From NCBI GenBank assembly GCA_002886105.1, contig CP025776.1, positions 1,860,001-1,924,000 on the forward strand: DNA of 64,000 nt, in the 5' to 3' direction. The notes below the pieces were generated by a model. That model was given only the letters and a program-made list of their open reading frames with translations, was not told where the DNA came from and did not search any database. The position numbers and the translations under genes are program-made. This DNA is from Enterobacter sp. EA-1. Lineage in GTDB: Bacteria; Pseudomonadota; Gammaproteobacteria; Enterobacterales; Enterobacteriaceae. Below are positions 23,724 to 35,275 of the stretch, one piece after another; the first letter of the stretch is position 1; every line of letters starts with the position of its first letter.

Positions 23724-24495
23724 CACCGTGGAGGCGCACACCGTCTGGTTTGTTGGCGCGGGGCCGGGCGACAAAGAACTGATCACGCTCAAAGGCTACC
23801 GACTGTTGCAACAGGCGCAGGTAGTGATTTACGCCGGATCGTTGATCAACACCGAACTGCTGGAGTATTGCCCGGCGGATGCCGAGTGCCACGACAGCGC
23901 TGAACTGCACCTTGAGCAGATTATCGATCTGATGGAAGCCGGGGTAAACGCCGGGAAAGTGGTGGTGCGGCTGCAAACCGGCGATGTCTCGCTGTATGGC
24001 TCGGTGCGCGAGCAGGGGTGAAGTGTTAACCCGTCGCGGTATCCGTTGGCAGGTGGTCCCCGGTGTCAGCGCGTTCCTCGGGGGGCGGCGGCGGAACTGG
24101 GGGTGGAGTACACCGTGCCCGAGGTATCGCAGAGCCTGATCATCACCCGCACACCGGAAGGGCGTACGCCGGTGCCGCCGCGCGAGCAACTGGAGTCGTT
24201 CGCCAGTCATCAGACCTCCATGGCGATTTACCTCTCCGTACAACGTATTCACCGCGTGGCGGAACGTTTGATCGAAGGCGGCTATCCGCACACCACGCCT
24301 GTCGCCGTTATTTACAAAGCGACATGGCCGGAGAGCCAGACCGTGCGCGGCACGCTGGCTGATATCGGCGACAAGGTGCGCGAGGCCGGGATCCGCAAAA
24401 CTGCGCTGATCCTCGTGGGCGCGTTTCTGGGGGAGGAGTACCACTACTCCCGACTCTATGCGGCGGACTTTAGCCATGAATACCGTAAAGCCTGA
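23716..24495 (+). CDS. cbiF: CbiF cobalt-precorrin-4 C11-methyltransferase (frameshifted)
   Basis: SAM-dependent tetrapyrrole methylase, 259 residues. [57 protein letters not shown] and [27 protein letters not shown] match the family closely. Shifts near 24015 and 24080. An AAGGAG ribosome site lies upstream of the ATG at 23716, inside the end of cbiT. Confidence 0.95.
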
Positions 24496-25478
24496 ATCCA
24501 TTGCGCTGTTTTGCCTGACACCCGGCGGCATGGCGCTGGCTGAGCGCCTGGAAACCAGCGCTGCCGATGACCTGCTTTACCAGCGAAAAGCTGCAAAGGG
24601 ACGGGTTTGCGCCCTTTGAAGGCGGTTTTGCGCAGACCCTGCGTGAGGCGTTCAGCCACTATTCGGCGGTGATTTTTATTGGCGCGACGGGCATCGCCGT
24701 GCGCGTTATCGCGCCGCTGGTCAATGACAAGTTTATTGATCCAGCGGTGATCGTGATTGATGAGCGCGGGCAACATGTGATCAGCCTGCTCTCCGGGCAC
24801 TACGGCGGCGCCAATGCGCTGGCGCGCTATCTGGCCGGGGTGCTGGACGCCGATCCGGTGATCACCACCGCGACCGATGTTAACGAACTGGCGGCGCTGG
24901 ATACGCTGGCAAGCCAGCTTGACGCGCGGATGGACGGGTTCCGCCCGGCGGTAAAGACCATCAACCACATGCTGGTGAGCGGTAAACGCATCGGCCTGTG
25001 GTGCGACGCGGCAATGCGCGAAGAAGTCGCGGGCTGCGACACGCGCGGGTTTATTGCGGTGACGGATCTGGAGGTGCTGCCGGCGCTGGATGCACTGGTC
25101 TGCGTGACGACCCGAGGGCTGAGTTGCCTGCGCTTTCACTGCCGGTCTACAAGCTGGTGCCCGGTGCGTGTAGTGGCGGGCATTGGCTGCCGACGGGATA
25201 CGCCGTTTGCGCTGTTGTCGATGCTGTTGCAGCGCCAACTGCATGCACACGCTTTTGACCGCTGGCGCTGCGGGCTGTGGGGAGCATCACGCTCAAACAA
25301 GACGAGCGAGGGCTGGTGCAGCTGGCGCAAAGCCTGCGCGTGCCGTTTGAAGTGTTCAGTGCGGATGTGCTGCGTCAGCACACACCACCGCCTCCGAATT
25401 TGTGCGGCAAACCGCCGCCGTCGCCGGCTGAACGGGGGCACGGCAGACCGCGAGCGCGTGCACGGAGTTTCACACTGA
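24476..25478 (+). CDS. cbiG: CbiG cobalt-precorrin-5A hydrolase (frameshifted)
   Basis: Opens the delta-lactone of cobalt-precorrin-5A and releases acetaldehyde. It starts inside cbiF ([20 protein letters not shown]), followed by [58 protein letters not shown] and [13 protein letters not shown]. About 334 residues against about 351 in Salmonella: the C-terminal stretch between FVRQT and GVSH is roughly 14 residues short. Shifts near 24565, 25120, 25280 and 25390. TGATG links it to cbiH. Confidence 0.92.
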
Positions 25479-26204
25479 TGTTAACGGTAATCGGGATTGG
25501 CCCAGGGCTCACAAGCCATGATGACCATGGAAGCCATCGACGCGCTGCAAGCGGCGGACATTGTCGTTGGTTATAAAACCTACACCCATCTGGTGAAAGC
25601 CTTTACCGGCGATAAACAGGTGATCAAAACCGGCATGCAAAGAGATCGAACGCCGCCGTGCGGCGATTGAACTGGCGCAGGCCGGGCATAACGTGGCGCT
25701 GATCAGCAGCGGCGACGCCGGGATTTACGGCATGGCCGGGCTGGTGCTGGAACTGGTCGGCAAGCAGCAACTGGATGTGGAGGTCCGTCTGGTGCCGGGC
25801 ATGACAGCCAGTATCGCCGCCGCCGCATTGCTTGGCGCGCCGTTAATGCATGACTTCTGCCACATCAGCCTCAGCGATTTGATGACGCCGTGGCCGGTGA
25901 TTGAAAAACGCATCGTTGCTGCTGGTGAAGCGGACTTTGTTATCTGTTTCTACAACCCGCGCAGTCAGGGCCGTGAAGGCCACCCCGGCAAGAGCGTTTG
26001 AACTGCTGGCGGCCAGTAAACACGCGGATACCCCGGTTGGCGTGGTGAAATCCGCCGGGCGGAAAAAAGAGGAGAAGTGGCTGACCACGCTGGGTGCGAT
26101 GGACTTTGAACCTGTCGATATGACCAGCCCCGGTGATCGTCGGGAACCGCGCCACCTATGTGCAAAACGGACTGATGATCACCCCGCGAGGCTACAGCCT
26201 GTGA
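25478..26204 (+). CDS. cbiH: CbiH cobalt-factor III C17-methyltransferase (frameshifted)
   Basis: Ring-contracting SAM methylase, about 241 residues. It starts [10 protein letters not shown]; one inserted C at about 25510 precedes SQAMMTMEAIDALQAADIVVGY. LISSGDAGIYGMAGLVLEL, PGMTASIAAAALLGAPLMHDFC and DFVICFYNPRS are diagnostic. A TG pair seems lost near 25638 (family GMCKEIER). The C-terminus LMITPRGYSL stops at 26204, overlapping the GTG start of cbiJ. Confidence 0.94.
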
Positions 26205-26854
26205 CGGCGGGCGACGTGCTGGTGATTGGCGGAACCAGCGATGCGCGGCAGATTTGCCAGCAACTGGACGCGGCGGGCGTGGGTTACACGCTGTCGGTGG
26301 CGACACCGACCGGGCAACAACTGGCGGGAAATATTCGCGGTCAGGTGCGTTGCGGCCGTCTGGAGTTGGGCGAAATGGTGGCCCTGGTTACAGCAAAATC
26401 GCACCCGCTGGGTGATTGATGCCTCTCATCCTTACGCCGATGTGGTAAGTCGCAATATCGCATGCCTGCAGGCGCGTGTTGCCGCCCATGCCTTTAACGC
26501 GCTGCTTTTATGTCGCCTCGCTGGAAGCGGCCTGTGAGCAAGCCCGTGAACTGGGCGAACGCATTTTGCTCACCACCGGCAGTAAGATCTGGCGCGCTGG
26601 CGCTACTGGGGCGGGCAAAACGCTGCTGGCGCGGGTGTTGCGGAATTTAACGCAGCCTTTACCGCCAGTACCGGGTCGAGGTGATCACCAAAGCCTCCGG
26701 TGCGGAAGGGGGCCACCGGAAAAATAGAGCCTGCGCTTGCGGCCGGTATTCCGTGCATTGTTATTACCCGTCCGCAGACAGTGGTGGTGGGCGAAGAGAG
26801 ACTGGACAGTGGACATTTTCACGGCGGTTGCGACGCTGGCTGGCGACACAGTGA
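26201..26854 (+). CDS. cbiJ: CbiJ cobalt-precorrin-6A reductase (frameshifted, short)
   Basis: NADH-dependent reductase of the corrin macrocycle. The GTG start reads MTAGDVLVIGGTSDARQICQQL; VIDASHPYADVVSRNIA, ILLTTGSK, EFNAAF and IPCIVITRP follow. About 217 residues, some 45 short of the Salmonella protein: stretches seem missing between LTR and YVASLEAA (near 26495) and between LLARVL and EFNAAF (near 26643). Because flanking parts are well conserved I suspect assembly deletions, but a real defect cannot be excluded. Confidence 0.88.
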
Positions 26855-26864
26855 GGAGAACAGA

Positions 26865-27661
26865 ATGAAAAAAGCACTTTTAGTGGTGAGCTTCGGCACC
26901 AGTTATCACGACACCTGTGAGAAAAATATTGTTGCCTGCGAGCGCGAGCTGGCGGCCAGTTGCCCGGATCGCACGCTGTTTCGCGCCTTCACCTCCGGCA
27001 TGATCATCCGCAAACTGGAAACAGCGCGACAACCTGCATATCGATACCCCGTTGCAGGCGCTGCAAAAACTCGCCGACGCGGGCTACCGTGATGTGGCGA
27101 TCCAGTCATTGCACATCATTAACGGCGATGAGTACGAAAAAATCGTCCGCGAAGTGCAGACCCTGCGCCCGCTGTTTCCAACGGCTGAGTGATTGGCGCG
27201 CCGCTGCTCAGCAGTCATGACGATTATCTGCATCTGATGCAGGCGCTTTCCCGTCAGATGCCGCAGGTCGGCCCGCATGAACGGGTGGTGTTTATGGGCC
27301 ACGGCGCCAGTCATCATGCGTTTTCTGCTTATGCCTGTCTCGACCATATGATGGCCGCTCATCGTTTTCCTGCGCGGGTTGGCGCGGTGGAGAGTTACCC
27401 GGAAATCGATTTGCTGATCGATGGGTTGCGCCATGAAGGGGTCAACGCCGTCCACCTGATGCCGCTGATGCTGGTGGCGGGCGATCACGCGATTAACGAT
27501 ATGGCGTCTGACGATGACGACTCACGGAAAACGCAGTTTGAACGGGTCGGTATTGCCGCCACACCGTGGCTACAAGGCTGGGCGAAAACGCTGATGTGCG
27601 AGCGATGTTTGTCCGCCATCTGCAACAGGCGCTGACGCAGACGCTGGAGGCCGCAGCATGA
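26865..27661 (+). CDS. cbiK: CbiK anaerobic sirohydrochlorin cobaltochelatase (frameshifted)
   Basis: Inserts Co2+ into sirohydrochlorin, the entry step of the anaerobic pathway; about 264 residues. It starts MKKALLVVSFGTSYHDTCEK; SLHIINGDEYEKIVREV carries a metal-site His, and VVFMGHGASHHAF, SYPEIDLLIDGLR and HLMPLMLVAGDHAINDMASDD carry the remaining active-site residues. Shifts near 27020, 27190 and 27590. The TGA stop overlaps the cbiL ATG. Confidence 0.95.
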
Positions 27662-28360
27662 GTGGCAAACTTTACGCCCTGAGCACCGGTCCTGGCGCGG
27701 CGGATCTGATCACCGTGCGTGGCGCGCGTATCCTCGGTAACTGGATGTGCTCTATGCCCCGGCCGGGCGCAAGGGGGCGACAGCCCGGCGCTCTCCATCG
27801 TGCGGGAATACCTTGGCGAACAGACCGACGTGCGCTGTTGCCATTTCCGATGAGCGCCGACAGCGCGGAAAAAGAAGCCGTGTGGGATGAAGTTGCCGCC
27901 GCGCTGGACGCGCAGGCCGGTAAGCAGGTTGGTTTTATCACCCTTGGCGATGCGATGTTATTCAGCACCTGGTGTTTTGTTGCAACGTCTGCAACACCCG
28001 GAACACGTAGAGATCGTCCCCCGGCGTGACGTCGTTTGCCGCCATCGCCGCGCGCACGCAGACACCGCTGGCCATGGAGCAGCAGTCGCTGGCCGTGATC
28101 TCCTGCACCGCGCCGGAGAAGTGACATCCGCCCCGCGTTGCAGCAGCACGACAGCCCGGTGTTGATGAAAGTGTATGGCCGTTTTGCCCGCATCAAAGCG
28201 TTGTTACATGAAGCGGGTCTGCTCGGTTGCGCCCTGATGATGGCGGAAGCCACGTTACCGGGAGAGCAGTTCTGGCGGCAACTGGGTGATGTCAGCGACG
28301 ATCAGCCGCTGCCCTATTTTTCGACCATCCCCGGTCAATAAACAGTGGGAGAGGGTATGA
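27658..28360 (+). CDS. cbiL: CbiL cobalt-factor II C20-methyltransferase (frameshifted)
   Basis: SAM-dependent methylase, about 234 residues. MSGKLYALSTGPGAADLITVRGARIL, CCHFPMSADSAEKEAVWDEV, VGFITLGDAMLFSTW and VLMKVYGRFARIKALL are visible. In the sequence as given the frame stops at 28341; one extra C near 28331 explains this, and the repaired tail reads VNKQWERV to a TGA that overlaps the cbiM start (ATGA). Other shifts lie near 27745, 27970 and 28120. Confidence 0.93.
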
Positions 28361-29086
28361 AAGTGCAACAACTGAAACAGCTGTCTTTCAGCGGACTCGC
28401 CGCCGCTATGCTGCTGATGGTGGTGCCGCAGGAGGCGTTCGCCATGCACATCATGGAAGGTTTCCTGCCGCCGATGTGGGCGCTGGCCCCGGTGGCTGCT
28501 ATTCCTGCCGTGGTACGGACTGGTGCGTTTGCGCCGCATCGTGGCGGACGACACCAACCAGAAAGTGCTGCTGGCGCTGTGTGGCGCGTTTATTTTTGTC
28601 TTGTCGGCGCTGAAAATTCCCTCGGTGACCGGCAGTTGTTCCCATCCAACTGGCGTGGGGCTGGCAGTGATTCTGTTTGGTCCGGGCGTGGTGGCGGTCC
28701 TTGGTGCGATTGTGCTGCTGTTCCGGTGCGCTATTGCTGGCGCACGGCGGATTGACCACGCTTGGCGCTAATGGCATGTCGATGGCGGTGATTGGCCCGG
28801 TGGTCGGCCTCGGGTGGAAACTGGCCTGCCGTGCGGGGGTTCCGCCGTGATGTCGCGGTGTTTCTCTGCGCCATGCTCGCCGACCGCGGTGACCTATTTC
28901 GTGACGTCGGTGCAACTGGGCGTCGCCTTTCCGGACCCGCAGCACGGGGCGACCGGGTCGGTGGTGAAATTTATGGGCATCTTCTGCCTGACGCAAATCC
29001 CGATTGCCATCGCTGAAGGGTTGCTGACCGTGATGATCTACGACCAGCTTACCCGGCGCCAGCTTATTACCGTACAGGAGCGTTAA
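28357..29086 (+). CDS. cbiM: CbiM cobalt ECF transporter S component (frameshifted)
   Basis: Substrate-binding membrane component of the CbiMNQO cobalt importer, about 243 residues. After a signal-like hydrophobic N-terminus the mature start [14 protein letters not shown] provides the metal-coordinating Met-His N-terminal motif. [26 protein letters not shown] and [19 protein letters not shown] match. Shifts near 28500, 28730, 28810 and 28890. TAAGATG joins it to cbiN. Confidence 0.94.
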
Positions 29087-29087
29087 G

Positions 29088-29370
29088 ATGAAAAAAGACC
29101 CTGATTCTGCTGGCGATGGTGATTGCCCGTGATCATGCCTTTCTTTATCAACCATGGCGGCGAATATGGCGGTTCCGATGGAGAAGCGGAAAGCCAGATC
29201 CAAAAGTCGTTGCGCCGCATTACCAGCCGTGGTTCCAGCCGCTGTATGAACCGGCAAGCGGCGAGATCGAAAGCCTGCTGTTTACGCTGCAAGGCTCGAT
29301 GGGTGCGGCGGTGATTTTCTACATTCTCGGTTATATGAAAGGCAGACAGCGTGATAGCGAACGGTCTTGA
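29088..29370 (+). CDS. cbiN: CbiN cobalt transport protein (frameshifted)
   Basis: Small two-helix membrane protein of 93 residues needed with CbiM for cobalt uptake. MKKTLILLAMVIA-like start (one extra C after AAAAAAGA), then MPFFINHGGEYGGSDGEAES, FQPLYEPASGEIESLLFTLQGSMGAAVIFYILGY. Shifts near 29098, 29130 and 29205. It overlaps the cbiQ start by 20 bases. Confidence 0.93.
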
Positions 29371-30034
29371 TCGGCTCAGCTACCAGAGCCGTTGGGCTAC
29401 GGTCGCGCCGGAGCGCAAGTTCTTCTGCTGGCTGCTGATGATGGCGCTGGCCTTTTCCCTGCCGCCCATCGGGCAGGGGATCTTGCTGGTTTTTGTCGCG
29501 GCGTTCACCTGTTGGCTGCTGCGCATTTCGCTGTGGCGGTGGCTGCGCTGGATGGCAATCCCGCTGGGATTTTTACTGGTGGGCGTCGTGACGATCCTGT
29601 TCAGCGTTACCCGTGAACCGGTGCATTTGCTGTTCGGCGTGCCACTGGGTCACGTCTGGATCGGTGTGCTGCCGGAAGGGCTGAGTGGCGGCAAACGCCA
29701 CGCTGTGGCGTAGTCTGGCGGCGTTGTCGGCGACCTTCTGGCTGGTGCTGAACCTGCCGTTTCCCGCAGTTGATTTTGCTGCTGAAGCGCGTGCGCCGCG
29801 CCTGTTAACGGAACAGATCCTGCCTCATCTGGCGCTTTATCTTTTATCCTGCTGGAGGAAGCGGCGGCGATTCACCGGGCGCAGACGCTGCGTTTTGGTT
29901 ACCGCACCGTGCCGCAGGGCTACCGCTCGCTGGCGATGCTGGTCAGCCTGTTATTTACCCGCGTGCTGCTGCGCTACAAAGCGCTGGCGACCACGCTGGA
30001 TATCAAACTTTATCAGGGCGATTTTCACCTGTGA
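29351..30034 (+). CDS. cbiQ: CbiQ cobalt ECF transporter T component (frameshifted)
   Basis: Energy-coupling transmembrane component, about 227 residues. A GTG start leads into NGLDRLSYQSRWATVAPERKFF; hydrophobic helices follow (LLMMALAFSLPPIGQGILLV). The cytoplasmic coupling motif region includes AQTLRFGYRTVPQGYRSLAM; the C-terminus TLDIKLYQGDFHL matches the family. Shifts near 29690, 29775 and 29850. Confidence 0.93.
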
Positions 30035-30043
30035 GGATGTGGC

Positions 30044-30852
30044 ATGCTGGTCACCGATAACCTGTGGTTCCGTTACCGAGGATGAACCGATACTGAAAGG
30101 GCTCAGCCTCGACTTTTCCCGCCAGCCGGTAACCGGGCTGGTGGGGGCGAACGGCTGCGGCAAATCCACGCTGTTTATGAACCTGAGCGGCATTTTACGC
30201 CCGCAACAGGGGACGGTGCAGTGGCAGGGGAAACCGCTGGATTACAGTAAACGCGCACTGCTGGCGCTGCGCCAGCAGGTCACTACCGTGTTTCAGGATC
30301 CCGATCAGCAAATTTTCTATACCGATATTGATAGCGATATCGCCTTCAGTTTGCGCAATATCGGCGTGCCGGAAGCGGAGATTGCCCGCCGTGTGGAGGA
30401 GGCGTTGACACTGGTGGATGCGCAGTCGTTTCGTCATCAGCCTATTCAGTGCCTGAGCCACGGGCAGAAAAAACGCGTGGCCATCGCAGGTGCGTTGGTG
30501 TTGCAGGCAAAATACCTGCTGCTGGATGAACCTACTGCCGGACTCGATCCTGCCGGGCGTGCGCAGATGCTGACCCTTATCCGGCGCATTGTTGCGCAGG
30601 GAAATCATGTGGTGATTTCCAGCCATGACATTGATTTAATCTATGAAATCTGTGATGCCGTGTACGTGCTGCGGCGTGGCGAGTTGTTAACGCACGGTGC
30701 GCCGAGGTGTTTGCCCGCCGGGCACTGATTGAAGAAGCCGGGCTGACGCAGCCCGGCTGGTTAAACTGCACAGCGAGTTGGGGTCGCTGTGCAAAAACGA
30801 AGATGAATTTTATGCCCGTATGCGGGCGATGCCGGTGAAGGAGGCGTTATGA
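30044..30852 (+). CDS. cbiO: CbiO cobalt ECF transporter ATPase (frameshifted)
   Basis: ABC ATPase driving cobalt import, about 269 residues. Walker [19 protein letters not shown]-loop [16 protein letters not shown], signature [16 protein letters not shown], Walker [16 protein letters not shown] and the switch His in [10 protein letters not shown] are all intact in one long frame. Shifts occur near 30075 and near the end (30700 and 30770). The stop overlaps cbiP (TTATGA). Confidence 0.95.
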
Positions 30853-32370
30853 CGCAGGCCATTATGCTGCAAGGAACCGCTTCGGATGTGGGCAAAAGCG
30901 TGCTGGTCGCCGGGCTGTGCCGTATTTTCACCGACGGCCCAAGACCGCGCCGTTTAAGTCGCAAAATATGGCGCTCAACTCGGGTATTACGCCGGACGGC
31001 CGTGGAGATGGGGCGGGCGCAGATATTTCAGGCAGAGGCCGCAGGTATCCTCCCCCGATGTGCGGATGAACCCGGTGCTGCTTAAACCCACCAGTGACCG
31101 CAAGGCACAGGTGGTGCTGATGGGCAAAGTCGCGACCGATATGGACGCGGTGAGCTACCACCACTATAAACCGCGTCTGCGCCAGCAGATTATCGATGTT
31201 TATCACAGCCCCGGCGCAGGAGTATGACGCGCTGGTGCTGGAGGGAGCGGGTAGCCCGGCGGAGATCAACCTGCGCGACCGGGATATCGTCAATATGGGG
31301 ATGGCGGAGATGGCCGGTTGCCCGGTTATCCCCGGGTGGCGGATATCGACCGGGGCGGCGTGTTTGCCGCGATTTACGGCACGCTGGCGTTGCTGTGCAG
31401 GCGCACGAGCGCTGGCGGGTTAAAGGGGTGATTATCAATAAATTTCGCGGTGATGTGGCGCTGCTCACCCCCGGCATTAAACAGATTGAAGAACTGACCG
31501 GTGTGCCGGTAATCGGCGTGATGCCGTGGCTGGACGTCGACCTCGGAAGATGAGGACGGCGTGGCGTTGCAGCGCGGTAAATACCTGCGCACCGGTGAGC
31601 GGGCGGTGGATATTGCCGTGGTGCAGTTGCCGCACATTTCTAACTTTACCGATTTTAACGCGCTGGCGGCCCAGCCGGATGTGCGCGTGCATTATGTGCG
31701 CACCCCGGAAGCGCTGCACAGCGCCGATGCAGTGATTCTGCCGGGCAGTAAAAACACCCTTAGCGATTTAACCCGGCTTCGTGAGTGCGGGCTGGCAAAA
31801 GCGGTGCTGGATGCGCATCATACGGGCGTACCGGTGATCGGCGTTTGCGGCGGTTATCAGATGCTTGGTGAGATGATCATTGACGAGGTGGAGTCCGGGC
31901 TGGGGACATTGCCAGTCTGGGGCTGCTGGATACCGTCACCCATTTTGCCCGTGATAAAACCACAACGCTTGTCGACGCGAGCTTGCAGGAGACGTTACCC
32001 GGCTGGCTGGCGGGCTGCGCCGGGCTTGCGCGGTTACGAAATCCATATGGGAGAAACCACATTGCACAGCGGGTGCCGCCCGGCATTGTGGCTGCACAAA
32101 GCGGGGCAGCGCGTGGCGGATGGCGCGGTCAGCGACAATGGGCGGGTGTTCGGCACGTATCTGCACGGTTTGTTTGACAGCGATGCCTTTACCCGCGCGT
32201 TCATCAACGACCTGCGTCAGCGTAAAGGCTTGCCGCCACTGGATGCCGCCGTCAGTTATGCGCATTATAAAGCGCAGCAGTTCGATCTGCTGGCCAGCGC
32301 CATGCGTGAGCATGTGGATATCAAACGTATTTATCAGATTATGCAGCAACATCAGGAGCCAGCATGTTAA
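30849..32370 (+). CDS. cbiP: CbiP cobyric acid synthase (frameshifted)
   Basis: Glutamine-dependent amidase that adds amides b, d, e and g to adenosylcobyrinate diamide; 506 residues by span. [27 protein letters not shown] holds the P-loop; the C-terminal amidotransferase has [21 protein letters not shown] (catalytic Cys) and [19 protein letters not shown]. Shifts near 30940, 31050, 31215, 31340, 31550 and 31930. It overlaps cobU by seven bases. Confidence 0.94.
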
Positions 32371-32902
32371 CACTTGTTACCGGCGGCGCGCAGCGGCAAA
32401 AGCCGTCATGCCGAGTCGCTGGTCGCCAGCGCCGACGGTGTTGTATATCGCCACCTCGCACATTTTCGATGAGGAGATGGCGGCGCGTATTCAGCATCAC
32501 CGGGACAGTCGCCCGGCGCACTGGCGCACCGAAGAGCGCTGGCAACAGCTCGCTGAAATTATTACCCCTGACAATGCCCCCAATGAAGCGGTGTTACTGG
32601 AGTGCATCACGACGCTGGTGACCAATTTACTGTTTGCTTATGGCGCAGACGACGATGCCGATAGCTGGGGATTACACGGCGCTGGAAGCGCAGGTGCAGC
32701 AAGAGATCGAGACGCTGATTGCCGCCTGCGCGGCCTGCCCGTCGCCGGTGGTGCTGGTGACCAATGAAGTGGGGATGGGCATTGTACCGGAAAACCGTCT
32801 GGCACGGCACTTTCGCGATATCGCCGGGCGCGTGAATCAGCGACTGGCGCAGGCGGCGGATCATGTCTGGCTGGTGGTGTCCGGTATTGGAGTCAAAATC
32901 AA

Positions 32903-32906
<4 letters not shown>
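32364..32906 (+). CDS. cobU: CobU adenosylcobinamide kinase/guanylyltransferase (frameshifted)
   Basis: Bifunctional enzyme activating the lower-ligand arm of cobinamide; 180 residues. MLTLVTGGA begins the P-loop, broken by an extra base in [48 protein letters not shown] and [30 protein letters not shown] follow. Shifts near 32390 and 32665. The stop overlaps cobS (AATGATT). Confidence 0.94.
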
Positions 32907-33639
<733 letters not shown>

Positions 33640-33666
33640 ACAGCCCGCAACATAATGAGAAACACT

Positions 33667-34723
33667 ATGCAGACATTGACGGCATTACTGGCAGCCATTC
33701 CCACGCCCGATGACGTGGCGATGGCACGGGCGCAGCAGCATCTTGATGGCTTACTGAAACCCGTTGGCAGCCCGGCTGGAAGCGCTGGCGGTTCAACTGG
33801 CGGGCATGCCGAGGACTGAACGGCACGCCGCAGATCGGGGAAAAAGCGATTGTGGTGATGTGCGCGGATCATGGCGTATGGCACGAAGGTGTGGCGGTCT
33901 CCCCGCGCGTGGTCACGGCTATCCGAGGGCGGCGAATATGACCAGGCAACCACCGGCGTGTGTGTGCTGGCGGCGCAGGCCGGGGCAAAAGTGCATGTGC
34001 TGGATGTCGGTATCGACGCCGATCTCATCCCCGGTGTGGTGAATATGAAGGTGGCGCGCGGCAGCGCAATATCGCCACTGGCCCGGCGATGAGCGCGCAG
34101 CAGGCGGAAGAACTGCTGTTGGAAACCGTCCGTTATACCCGTGAACTGGCGCAGCAGGGGGTAAAACTGTTCGGCGTGGGCGAACTGGGGATGGCGAATA
34201 CCACGCCAGCGGCGGCGATTGTTAGCGTGCTGACCGGCGAAGCGCCGGAAGCAGTGGTGGGTATCGGCGCAAATCTGCCGGAATCACAGCTGGGTCATAA
34301 AGCGGCGGTCGTACGTAAGGCGATTGCCGTTAACCAACCGGATCCTGCCGATGGTCTTGCGGTGCTGGCTAAAGTCGGCGGTTACGATCTGTTGGGGATG
34401 AGCGGGGTGATCCTTGGCGCGCGGCATCCTGCGGGTTGCCGGTGGTGCTGGACGGTTTTCTCTCCTATGCTTCGGCGCTGGCAGCCTGCCGCATTGCGCC
34501 GCAGATCAAGCCTTATCTTATCCCGTCGCATCTTTCTGCTGAGAAAGGGGCGCGCATTGCGCTTGAGCACTTAGGGCTGGAACCGTATCTCAATATGGGA
34601 ATGCGTTTAGGTGAGGGCAGCGGCGCGGCGCTGGCGATGCAACTGGTGGATGCCGCCTGTGCCATTTACAACAACATGGGCACACTGGCAGGCAGCAATA
34701 TTGTGCTGCCGGAGACGAAATAA
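33667..34723 (+). CDS. cobT: CobT nicotinate-nucleotide-DMB phosphoribosyltransferase (frameshifted)
   Basis: Makes alpha-ribazole phosphate for the lower ligand; about 352 residues. [16 protein letters not shown] start, [40 protein letters not shown], and the C-terminal [26 protein letters not shown] with the catalytic Glu region. Shifts near 33770, 33815, 33925, 34070 and 34425. Last gene of the cobalamin operon; the next gene is convergent and only three bases away. Confidence 0.94.
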
Positions 34724-34726
34724 CGC

Positions 34727-35038
34727 TTACCTTTCGCGTTGCATCACCTGCAACAGCGTATCCAGCAAGCCGGGAAAACAGATATCCGAGTCTTCCCGGC
34801 GCAGCGAAATCATATTTTCCCGACCTTGCGGGCGTTGCCAGACCACGCCGCTATCGCGCAGTACACGCCAGTGATGGGTCATGGTGGACTTCGCCACGTC
34901 CTGCGGGCGCAGCGCATTGCAACTGAGTTCGCTACCGTCGGCAAGCCGCCTGATAATGGCCAGCCGCAGAGGGTTGCCAAGGGCAAAGAGCACATTTTCG
35001 AGGCGAAATTGCTCACGTTCGGGGTGGTTAGCGATCAT
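34727..35038 (-). CDS. ArsR-family transcriptional regulator
   Basis: Intact 103-residue winged-helix repressor. LFALGNPLRLAIIRRLADG is the first helix pair; DVAKSTMTHHWRVLRDSGVVWQRPQGRENMISL is the recognition helix and wing (read across the sequence). Only two cysteines (SCNAL, ICFPG) and no CxC metal site, so metal sensing is not shown. It is divergent from the second EF-G gene and may control it. Convergent with cobT. Confidence 0.9.
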   Translation of the reverse strand: MIANHPEREQFRLENVLFALGNPLRLAIIRRLADGSELSCNALRPQDVAKSTMTHHWRVLRDSGVVWQRPQGRENMISLRREDSDICFPGLLDTLLQVMQRER

Positions 35039-35275
35039 AATCTTCCTGTGTCGGCGGTTGCGCTGCGGGTTTTTGCAGCAGCCCGTATCGGCGGCTGGCC
35101 GGTACTATACGCAAACTGTATTGTTTAAGCCACGTCGTCAATTGCAGCTCAACCAATCGTTAGAATAGCAAAAATAGTTCGAATATACTCGTACAGTTGT
35201 ACTATGATAAGTGCCGTGAATGAATAGCGGCCAATTCCGGCCGCGAACGAACAGTCAAAAGACTAAGGACGCATC
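35039..35275. promoter_or_regulatory. arsR-like/EF-G divergent promoter region with operator-like palindrome
   Basis: Contains the perfect palindrome GTACA-GT-TGTAC at 35191-35202 inside an AT-rich stretch (TAGTTCGAATATACTC just before it). It lies between the divergent regulator and EF-G starts, as an ArsR-type operator would. Binding is inferred only. Confidence 0.45.

Noticed and set aside
24456-25250. Minus-strand open frame (264 codons) opposite cbiG
   Set aside because: Composition typical of GC-rich antisense frames; the plus strand is clearly CbiG.
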